Shown: piece after piece, positions 1 through 8,906 of the stretch
Layout: every line of letters begins with the position of its first letter
Position numbering within the stretch: the first letter of the stretch is position 1
Assembly: GCA_009602725.1 (NCBI GenBank)
Contig: WELB01000152.1
Coordinates: 162,831-197,070 of the forward strand
Source of the DNA: Spirogloea muscicola
Lineage: Eukaryota > Streptophyta > Zygnematophyceae > Spirogloeales > Spirogloeaceae
Direction: 5' to 3'
Length of the DNA stretch: 34,240 bases
Notes under the pieces: generated by a model
Databases searched by the model: none
Told to the model about the DNA's origin: nothing
What the model saw: only the letters and a program-made list of their open reading frames with translations
Made by a program: the position numbers and the translations under genes

Positions 1-297
1 AAGTCAACCGGCTCCCCATGGAAGCGCCGGGCGATGGTGTGGCGGGCGAGCTGGGTGAGCAGCTCGAGCCACCGAGCGCCCAGCGCCCCATGTGTGTCGA
101 TGGCCAACGGGAAGAACTCGTCTTCCCGCGGATGATCCGCGTACTTCAGCTCTTTGGCCCGAGCAGCGCAGGCGACCGCATACCCAGCCGTGGTGGCACA
201 TTTGGCTGGGTGTGAGCGGTCATAGGCATCAGTAGTCACCACGTCCAGGAGAAGACGTGGCCCGCCGGCCTGTCGGGTGGCCACAAGAGAAGAGCTC
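1..297 (-). pseudogene. Retrotransposon endonuclease-domain fragment
   Basis: Read on the minus strand, this stretch is open without an ATG and encodes the second half of a restriction-like endonuclease (RLE) domain of a non-LTR retrotransposon. It aligns by eye with the long RT frame at 14971-17349: the GGPRLLLDVV strand holding a catalytic-type Asp, then a TDAY motif, a DHPR turn, an AIDTHGALG stretch matching AMDIYGGYG in the long copy, and a LARHTIARRF helix. The reading is cut by the left window edge, so its C-terminus lies outside. Upstream (higher coordinates) homology stops at about 297, where UTR-like element sequence begins. No start codon or RT domain is attached, so it is a 5'-truncated copy. 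Bases 1-39 nearly match 18674-18712, which holds the same piece of another copy. Confidence 0.75.
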
Positions 298-299
298 GC

Positions 300-445
300 C
301 CATAGAAGAAGAAGTGGCACTCCCAATGGGGGCAAGGGCTGCGAAAAGCCAGCCCAAAAAGAATTCACAAAGGTTCAGAGGGGCCTAAGAGAATATCGCC
401 CATAGAGAAGAGGGGCTGGCAAAGCCAACCCAAAAAGAGTTGACA
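300..445. repeat. Retroelement UTR-like block with two hairpins
   Basis: Non-coding sequence built from the same motifs as the element tails at 14440-14720, in reverse orientation. It has two short stem-loops: 336-355 (GGGCTG, 8-nt loop, CAGCCC) and about 414-431. The second pairs cleanly only as minus-strand RNA, where one pair becomes G-U. Boxes resembling CCATAGA and CCCAATGGG recur near both. Its strand relative to the parent element is uncertain because the motifs are near-palindromic. Confidence 0.5.
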
Positions 446-583
446 ATGTCCAAAGCCAAAGAAAAAAGTGCCGGAAAAGGACTACACCACAAAGCACGAG
501 ACGGTGCAAGCGCCGGAGGTCGGGAGATGCGACGCAAACTAGAGACGCGACGAGGACTCCCAGCTAAGGGGGGAGCAGTGTAG
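446..583 (+). other. Small basic ORF (45 codons), element-associated
   Basis: An ATG-started frame runs 45 codons to TAG at 581-583. It opens MSKAKE and is Lys/Arg/Gly-rich. The first 18 bases recur on the minus strand at 14451, again starting an ATG frame rich in Lys, Glu and Ser, and in both places a hairpin with GGGCTGG-type arms lies just upstream. It could be the 5' end of an element ORF (a short Gag-like start) or, since the stop overlaps the proposed LTR start, the end of a polyprotein. No known domain can be recognised. The repetition at two loci is the only reason it is listed. Confidence 0.35.
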
Positions 584-775
584 CGGCTAGGCTAACCGAT
601 CATTAGGAGATAGAGGTTAGCGATGATGTAAGAGACTGTCCCCATAAACACCGGCAACCGGACGGGTGACACACCCTGCAGGGTACCCTGTCCGCCCTTT
701 GGTCTGGCCCGGTTGGCCCTGCGCCAATTTGACTATTAGAAAAAGCTAAGTTCTTGCTCTTCATCTCCGGCTACA
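579..775 (+). repeat. Possible 3' LTR of an LTR retrotransposon
   Basis: The 197-bp segment begins TGTAGC and ends GCTACA, the short inverted TG...CA termini typical of LTRs. It is preceded directly by a purine-rich run (AAGGGGGGAGCAG, 566-578) that fits a polypurine tract. No second LTR and no pol domain are in the window, so a lone or truncated element is the most that can be claimed. Chance similarity is not excluded. Confidence 0.35.
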
Positions 776-1140
776 GCTCATCAGTTGGCTGCAGCCTCCG
801 GTCACAGACGAGTGACCCGCTACCCGGAGGCTAGTTTCTCTAAACTGCGGCTGCTTAGCAGGGGTTATTGAGCCCTTCTTCTACTATTGAGCTCCCAGTG
901 GCCATTTGAGTTGCAGTGTGCTTTAGCGCTCAGACTTGCATCTACTGACTAGAGGTTACTGAGAGTCCCCTTGCTGATGTCTTAGTCCTTAGCACTCCGG
1001 CTCCTCCAGACCTTGTCCATTCCTTTGGGCTGGCCTCCCCTAGACACCAGTCAATCTGGCCGCGCTTGCGTTTAGCACTTTTGCTGGCCCCTTCGTACTT
1101 TATTGATATCATGGGCTGGCCAATAATAGCCATCGCCCTC
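776..1140 (+). mobile_element. Two stacked retrotransposon 3' ends
   Basis: Two separate coding remnants each end in the family's C-terminal signature: LRLLSRGY with stop TGA at 869-871, and SDLHLLTRGY with stop TGA at 960-962. They are only 91 bp apart, so each is cut to its last few codons. Downstream, 1009-1035 holds the box GACCTTGTCCATTCCTTTGG found in other tails (18007-19020 and 26490-26510). The pair resembles the tandem arrangement at 14556-14917. Confidence 0.65.
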
Positions 1141-2778
1141 TTCTGGAATACCGAGAGAGCAAGTTGTAGATGTAAGCAGCCATGTGAAGGGTCAGCTTTT
1201 AGCATGCTCTGCCTTGTGGTTAGCAACTTCCATTCTGTTGTGTATTACCGAAGATCAAGACCTGTCTCCACAAAGACAAGTACGAGATCCTATACGTTGA
1301 CATCCTTGTCTGTAAGCTGCCAGCCCAACTGATGACAGAGGAAGTCAGGATCTGAATACAAAATTATCGGGCAAATCAGCTCTTCTAACAGCCAATATCA
1401 ACGTTCCTAACGTGCTAATCTGTTGACTTCCTTTCACTGCTTGATAAGATTGACAGCCAGACGGCACAGCACTGCAACTTCATTCCTTTGACCCAGCAGA
1501 CGACACTTAACAGGAGCAGCAGCTTTTTCAAACACTAATTTGAAAACCACTTCATAGCTGTTCAGTCCACATCCTTGCCCATCAAATGGTCAACCGAAAG
1601 TCTCGTTCTCACCTTTAAGCAGTAGTCTTCATTCTATGGTGAAGTAGAAGTACTTTGGTCTTGGTCGTTCATGTCAGGTGCAACGCCCCCGTTAAACAAC
1701 AGTGGCCACTGTACAAGCTTCAGTGACTCGTTCAATGCACTACTTGCCATCCCCTGCTCGCCATCTTGCAGAAGTACAACAAGGCAGTATACAGGTCCTG
1801 TCCCTTTGAGGCAACCGCCCAATGGAGTCAGCTGCTCTAAAGGAAGTCCGGCTTCCACGTTTACTGACATGTCATGATATACTTGAGTCGTCCTTGTTGA
1901 ATATGGAAATGTGGTGAATCAGTGGGTCGGTAGAATCATCCATTCCGCTCATTCTGCTAGGCCGATGAGAGTCTCCCTAGATAAGGGAGGCCCCGGCAGA
2001 TGACATTACTGGCCCGAACAATCTTGTGGCTCTAAGTGCGGCGAAGCGGCGCTGCGTGCGCTGCGGCTCTATGTGCGACTAGGCGGCGCTGCGTGCGCGG
2101 CGGCTCTGTGTGCGGCAAGACGGTGCTGTGTGCGCGGCCAGGTGAAGCTGAGTGCTCGCCGGCTCTGTGTGTAATCAGGCAAGCCTTTGTGTTACTCTGA
2201 ACTCTTTGTGACCATGTCTGCGTCTGCGTCCGCATTTGCATTTACGAGGACGATCTGCCGGTCCTCCTACCTCAAGACAGGAAGTGGCTGTAAGGCATGA
2301 AAGGACAGGTACAAAATCTAGATCGTGAACAGCAGGTTCAGGTTGCAGATCAAGAAAGACGAGGGCAGGCAGAGCAAGAGTCGTTTCAGTCTCGTTTCAG
2401 TCCTGTGGTGTCACTATCTTGGGTTGAGCACGACTGGGCTGAGAGGCGTACATGATACTGCTCAACTGGCAGCATCTTGACAGCCTGCCTGCCTGGATCT
2501 GCTGGAGGTCCCCCTACCCGCTCAAACTTACCCTAGCAAGTCAAAGCAGAGCAGCAGCACAGCTCGACTTGCCTAAGTCAGTGGCCGACCGATACTTCTA
2601 GGTCATCCGCCCCTGGCATTTGCGCCTATTGATGTGAGCATTGCAGTCTCCAGTTTGGTTGGTCCCTTGCCAAGAATACCTGAGACTATATACAAGCTGA
2701 CGTGACTTCTGCACGCAGCAAATACCACATACATGGCGTGGCGCCCTTGAGGTCCAACAGCAGGCAATATGCCCCCCC
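1141..2778. other. No gene recognised; 3' flank of UBX/RING locus
   Basis: About 1.6 kb in which I see no convincing coding exon. Open frames on both strands are short and show no domain. The only structured sequence is the 37-bp tandem repeat at 2046-2156. The right end (about 2600-2778) is presumably the 3' UTR of the minus-strand gene that stops at 2779. Confidence 0.5.
2046..2156. repeat. 37-bp GC-rich tandem repeat, about 2.5-3 copies
   Basis: Two adjacent 37-bp units (2046-2082 and 2083-2119), both starting GCGGCGCTGCGTGCG and sharing a GCGGCTCT.TGTGCG core, are followed by a more diverged, interrupted third copy. It lies between genes and has no evident coding role. Confidence 0.6.
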
Positions 2779-5700
2779 CTAAGAGCTGGCAAGCAGGTCG
2801 AATTTGCATACAGGGCACACTGTGCTCTGCCGCAGCCACTGGCATATGCAGTTGCTGTGGTAGTAGTGCAGACATGGGAGAGTGGTGACCTCTTCACCTA
2901 CCTCCATCTCGCCGATGCACACCAGGCAGCGGTCTAGCTGCTCCATGGGCTCAGGCTGCACTCCACCTGCACCCACTTCCTCGTCACCAAGCCGCAGGTC
3001 TTGAGGTGGTGCTTCCTCATGCACCCTCCCTGATTGCTCATGCCTGACAAGGATGGCAGGGAGCTCCTGCTGCAACTTGCTGCATGGCTTTCCGTGACAG
3101 CCTACTGTGACGTCGTTTGACCTGTCAGCTGTTCCGTGGGTCATAGGCCAGCCTATGATTCTGCTGGGCAGTGCAGAAATCATCGTCTCGGGAACACCAA
3201 CCGTGACTGCAGATGGCAAGACGGTTTTCATATCATTCTGCAGCCAGCTTGTTGAGAACAACAAGATATCACAGATGGCCTGCTTTTGTACAAAAGCTGG
3301 AAACTGTCAAGTGGCAAACAGGCAGCCAATTGAGAGAGATCTCACTGGCTGCTGAGCAGCCAGTGAAATGACACGGCAACAGGGTGTGAACCTCGTCCAA
3401 GTCGTTCCTGCAGCACCATGAGCTCCTCATAGGTGGAAGCGTCCAAGTTCACAGCCTGCATCTCATTCTCCCCTGCACATAAGCACCCATTCAGCAGGTG
3501 AGCCTGTCACTCAAGACCTGTCCCTTGCTTGCACAGTGAAAACAATGTGACAGCTGTTTCCACCAAGTACACAGAGGGGTCAGTGCATGCTTCTAATCTC
3601 AGAGAACAGGCTCAGCATAGGTGCCCGATGGGCGCACCTTCAACAGGACCTTGTTGTGCAGGTCGCTGCATCCTGCTTCTTGAAGTGGCTCTTCTTCCCC
3701 GAGTGACAACGCCGCGATCCGCCTGTCGTCGCAGATGAACGGCTCCTTGTGGAACCAGGCCAGCTGGCAATGAATCACACATCAGAGTCAAGTCATTGAG
3801 ATCATCAAAGCGGACATAAGCGGGAATCCCAAACCTACACCCACAAGCCTCAAGTTGAGAGTCCTGGAAGATGCAGAGAGACATATTTCTGAGTAATGGT
3901 TACTCGCACCAGACTTTGCCAGGTGCACCATCTAGAGGTGCCTTAAGAGAGGCAGCTAAACAAAATAAGTGCACAGTACAGTACAGGCTGGCTACGATCA
4001 CCTTGCACTTTCTCTTACCTTCATCAAGGGTCAACTCCAAGTTATTGCCATTGATCAAGTGGGGATCTAGAAAAGGAATGACCTGTCACCCAGCAGAGAT
4101 GCACGATGGGAAAAACTGGCGAGGATGTACTGTATTAGCACAAGGACAAGCTACTGAAGTCAAAAGTTGCACAGACAAAGGGATGCATAGCATGTGCTTG
4201 GCAGGCAAGTAGCCCATTACCACGTCATATGTATCAGGATCTTCCACATTGGGAGTGACAGAGTCCCGAACCATCTGAATGGTGGTACCTGTTGAGGAGT
4301 GCCAATTTCGTTTAGAACAAACACAGAATAACCAGCTTGGACTATCTTGATATCAAGCTCTCGGCTGCTGGTATCTTGCAAAGATGTGTGCCTTGACTGC
4401 TCCAGTTCTTGTGATTAGCACTGATGCCAAGGCGGAGTCCTCTTTCGGCTCCAGAGAACAGCAACTCGAATACAGCTAAATGAAGGAACAGATACCTGCA
4501 CACATGCACATAGTCAGACAAGGGCCAAAGAGCCAAGTTGCAATTTGCAGTACCTGCACCAAAGGTCTGTGAAATGACAGATCCATCCTCCAGACGGATC
4601 TTCAGCAAGCTGGTCCGCTCTGACGCCCCAGCTTCTTGACCATGCATTCGTGCTGCACCGAGCCCATGGTTGTTGGCCAGTGACAGTGTACCATTGGGCG
4701 CAGGTACACAAGGGGCCACTCCTGTCTGCTGCCGCGGTAGCAACCTGGGAACCTCATTTACATCAGCCCCCCTCGCTGCAGCAGGCTGAGGCAGCTGCTG
4801 CATCAACGCTGCACTTCTCCCTGGAGTGCTACTCGGCTGCTGGTCCTCTGCGTCTCTGGCTCTGCCATTGCCTGACACTGAGGAAGCAAGGCTGTCATTG
4901 AGATGCAACAGAGCACCTTCACCGACCGTGGTTGTCAAACTGCTTCCAGGTTGCAGACTGGATCCAACTTGATGGGCGGATATCTGTTGTGGAAGTGCTT
5001 CGGGGGCTGCATGCAGGTGCGGCACAGCCAACCGCCTCTCGGCAGCAGCAAGGGCCTGTGAGCGCATCTGAGCGCCAGGCGGGCCGCCCCGTCTCGGCTG
5101 AGCTCGCTCGTCGTGCGCCTGGCTGCCCACGAGCTGATCGTTAGCACAGCTGACCTCGGCATCCATGGCCAACGGCTCGCCCGGCATGAACACCGACTGC
5201 AGGCTGCCCAGGATCTCCCTCGCTGACCCAACCTCCGGTACTGGTCCGAACGAGCGCAGCGGAGCTGGCTCCAGCTGCACCGCCTGCGCTGCCACAACGA
5301 CTTGGGCTGCTCCGCTCTGCTGCACCTCTGCTCCATCAGGCCGCCCATCCGGGAGGCCCGCCCTCAGCATCTCTTCGGCCTCCTCCGCTCGCTGCGCTGC
5401 CGCCTGGAGGGCTCGCTCCCGCAGGACCTCCCTCTGCTGCTCCGTGAGCTGCCGCCCGACCCTCCTGGCTCTCCCAATGGGGGCCCTGCCCTGCGCAGCG
5501 CGAGCATGGCTGCTGGCATTGGAGGCCGCTCCCGGGACTGGCACTGGGACGGGAGTGACGGCCAGTGGCAGACTGCCGACCGGGGCTTGGACTGGCGGCT
5601 GCCCCAAGGGGCTCCCTCGCAGCCTTGCCTCGGCAGCAGCCGCAGCAACCTGACTCGAAGCCCGAGCTGCACCTTCTAGTGGCACGTCAGCTGTATCAGC

Positions 5701-8028
5701 GGCCTGCTGCTCGTTCCAACCAGGGCCCACTGGTTGGTGAGCAGGCTGGACACGAATCATGGCTTGTAGAGCATCGCTTCTACTACCGGCGGCCAGCCGC
5801 GGGCTCCGCCTCGAGCTGCCAATGGCCTGCATCGAGGGGCCAGGACCAGCACCGGCAGGATCCGGCGCAGCGTGCTGTCTGGATGTGAGTTGTGCCGCAT
5901 CAATCTGCATGCTATCTCCAGCTTGCTTGCCGTCCTGCCGAATGTGCACCACAAGTGAACCCCCTGGCCACAATTCTGCTTCAGCCAGGGTGGTCGTCAT
6001 CGCCTCCTCTGCAACGAACGAGGCAATTGTTGCTCACAAGGCTTTGTGTTAACTACTTGTCTTACATGTATACAGGATTGCCATGAACAATTGTTTCAAC
6101 AAACAGTAGGGACAACCATGTCAGAACATTGCCCTGCATGTGCCATGGCCAGCGATATGGCCACTCAGGTGGTCACCTGTAAAGTACTCCTTGCGTGGCA
6201 CGAGCACCAAGAAGAAGACATTGCTCGCACTGGGAGAGAGCGCGTCTGTGTGAGCCATAGTCGCCTGCCTGGAAGCTCGCATGGCCTGGGCTTCTGCCAT
6301 GATTCGTGCTGTCTCCTGCTCGTGCCGCTCCAGCGCCTGCCGCAGCAGCGTCCGCTGCTCTTCTCTGGCAGCACACCCGCAAAGAGCACACTGTCGGGCC
6401 GCTGTTATGCACTGGAGCTTGCAGAAATAGTAGCAAGCGCAGGCAGCCATACTGAAGCCAGCACGAACTGACCAGACTGCCACCTGTATTAGGCGACGGA
6501 CGCACAGTGGTGGTCAAGCACGACACAATGGTGATGCAGCACCAGTTGAGCAGACCTGTCCACATCAAGGCACGCCGATGGGCCCGTGAAGGCCTTCACT
6601 GGCCTGGCCTGGGCTCCCGCAGGCCTCCCATTCATGGGGGAGCTTCCGCCAGCAGCAACCGCAGCGCAAGCTTGCCCCAGAGGCCCGCTCTCAGTGGGAG
6701 GGGAGGACGCCAGTGCGGCCCCCTCTTGGCCGCCCCAAGCTTGCAAGACGAAAGCCCGGACGTCCAGAAGCGTGGCATCTGCAGCAAACGATCGACAGCG
6801 CCTTTGCCTCAGCTTTCCGGCTGATGTATGGCTGTGGCATATTAGAGGAGCCTCTTGAGCGTAGTGGTGGTGCTCTGAGAGGATTGATTGCTGCGCTTGG
6901 GCAAATAGAGTCAGACGGTCTTGCTTAGCAATCGCTGCATGGAGTCACGGGGGTTGATGCAGCCATGGCGTCCAGGGGTAACAGCAGTGATACGCCAGTG
7001 TCCACCAAGCCCGGCCGTCTGCAGCCAGCCGGTGCCGGCTGAGGTACCGCCCGGAACTGACCTGCTGGGAAAGAGGCGCGCAGCTTCCGGCCGCCCGGCC
7101 CGAGGATCTGGAGGTGCACAGTGGGAGGAGCAGCGGCCACGACTGCGGCGCTGGCGCTGCGTCCCTCCCATCCGAGCACGTCCACTCTCTCACTAGTGTC
7201 CCTGAGGGCGGCCATGCTGTCCCCAACACCTTTCCGAGACTGCAGAGGCTGCGCTGTGGCTATGAAGCTGGCCGCCGCAAGCTGCAGCTCCGGGGTACCA
7301 GAGCCACCACCATCGCACTGCGCCAAAGGCCCCACGACAAATGAATTATCATCACGACGTGTTTAGATTATGGTTATACAGTATCATACAAATCGTAAGA
7401 GACGCTGTGCAGTGCCGGAGAGGCGCTGACCCGCATGCTGCGCGCCCGCCGGTCCTCGGCGTCCTCCTGCAGCTGCCGCTTGACGCGAGCGCGCTCCGCC
7501 TCCTTCTCCTGCAGCGCACGGGCGCCTCGGCGCAGCCAACATCAGTCACCTTACTGCCTCCGCACAGGACGTCTCACTGCACGTCCCGTCCTAGCAATTC
7601 ACAAGCACGTCTAACTGCACGTCTCGTCCCAGCAAACTCGACGCCGCTGCCGACTCAACCGCCGCCAGGAAGCACCGAATGCAGCAGAGGTCAGGCCTGG
7701 CGGCGGGGCGCCGGCGTCCTCGCACCTGCTTCAGCTTCTTGGCGGCGCGGTATCTGGTCAGGCGCTCGTGCGCCGCGGTGTCCGGCACCACGGCGTCCAT
7801 GGCGGAGTCCGACGACGCCTGCGGCTGGCGCTGCGGCTGTGGCTTCCCCAACAACAGCTGTGACGGCGGCGCCTGCGGCGGCGGCGGCGGCGGCGGCGGC
7901 GACGGCGGNCCGTCCTGCCAGCGCAGGAGGAGCTCGACGGCGTCGGCAAGCGTGGCGGTGGCGCGCAGCGCGGCGCTGCAGCGGTCCGCCGGGAACCCCA
8001 TGGCCTCCAGCGCCTGCGCCTCCGCCAT
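2779..8028 (-). CDS. UBA-UBX-RING-H2 protein (Cdc48 adaptor / E3 ligase)
   Basis: Proposed exons: 8028-7726, 7508-7431, 7317-7062, 6778-6556, 6364-6177, 6008-4554, 4374-4333, 4288-4221, 4082-4002, 3763-3638, 3455-3392, 3101-2779. They total 1,068 codons and stay in phase throughout. The start is the ATG at 8028 (MAEAQALEAMGF), opening a UBA domain. A charged coiled coil follows, as in UBXN1/SAKS1. The UBX domain begins HLQILGPGGRKLRASFPADA, continues LLDVRAFVLQ, and closes with VPRKEYFTEEAM and LAEAELWPGGSLVV, after a long insertion. A roughly 400-residue Ala/Gln-rich disordered stretch follows, then a YEELMVLQERLG helix and a C-terminal RING-H2 finger (C-x2-C, C-x-H-x2-H-x2-C-x10-C-x2-C) like BIG BROTHER/RNF38-type ligases. 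UBX domains bind Cdc48/p97, UBA binds ubiquitin, and RING-H2 recruits E2. The two halves could be separate genes; joins at 4002-4374 are weakest. Confidence 0.6.
7873..7910. repeat. GGC trinucleotide run with an ambiguous base
   Basis: A run of GGC units inside the first exon of the UBX gene encodes a Pro-rich stretch on the minus strand just after the UBA domain. The only N in the window is at 7909, at the end of this run, so repeat length and frame here depend on an uncertain base call. Confidence 0.8.
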
Positions 8029-8906
8029 GGCTGCCGCTGCCGCCGCAGGGCCGCCCCGCGATAAGGACTGCCGTGTCGGCAATGGAGTGGGGGGCGGGCT
8101 GCCCATCCTCGCGGCTAGCCCTCCGACCATCTGCGTATTGCAGCAGGGTCTACATGCTCAGGGCCGCCAAGTGTAAGAAATCTGCCAGTGCGCTTATGCG
8201 GCTCCTGCCAGATCTGCGCTCTACCCGTACTCTCGTCGCCGCCATCAACCCCCACCCCTGAGCCGGCAGAAAGCGCTCCCCCGTTAGCTCAGGGGCGGCC
8301 GCCGCTCGACGGCGCGCACGTGTCCTCTCCCCTTGCCTGATCTGCTCCAGGGCGGCCTTACCTCCTTCCTAATCACTCGCACTTAGTGGCTGCTAATTCA
8401 CGAGTTACTAAGGCATTATCCTGCATGGCACTTGCTTACTGTGTATTTCAGCGCTTTTGGGCCCCTTTGGACCTTATCAGATTATTTGGGGTTGCCTTTT
8501 CGCAGCTCCTCGCGCCCTTTGGAAGAGCTCACTATTACTTCCAGTGTAAGGCAATGGCTCTCTGCGGCGTTCCCCGGCCAGGCATTGCATGGAGGCCCTG
8601 CAGTCAGGCTGGGACGCTCCGCGCAGCCATGGCCAACCTCAAAAGCAGGCTGCTGCAGCTGCTGCTGCTGCTGCTGCTTAGCCTGCAGCCCAGCTCCAAG
8701 CCTGAGGGCCGACGGAGCCCCCGAAAGCCCATCATCTTGGAGGAAGCCACAGCTGGGTCGGTGTGCAGCTGTAGCCTTATGAGTTTCCCACATCGCAATT
8801 TGATTGTCCCGAGTGGCGCAGCCCAGGCTGTACGCTCCGAGCTATGGTCCCGTATGTTGGCGGTGAAGCTGCGTCAGAGAGGGGCCACCTCCGAAGCCAC
8901 CTGGCT
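8029..8906. other. Intergenic: UBX gene 5' region / SART3 3' flank
   Basis: This lies between the ATG of the UBX gene and the stop of the SART3 gene, both on the minus strand. It contains a CTG/CAG run at 8649-8680. A plus-strand frame of 174 codons (8386-8910) includes that repeat but has no recognisable domain and no clear splice partners. No promoter element could be identified with confidence. Confidence 0.5.

Noticed and set aside
5165-5888. Several plus-strand frames over the UBX/RING disordered exon
   Set aside because: Composition-driven openness opposite a long minus-strand exon that is in phase with the UBX end.
7341-8261. Plus-strand open frame of about 306 codons opposite the UBX gene
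   Set aside because: It runs antisense over UBA and coiled-coil exons and across their introns, and its openness follows from GC-rich triplets. The minus strand has the domains and the splice sites.
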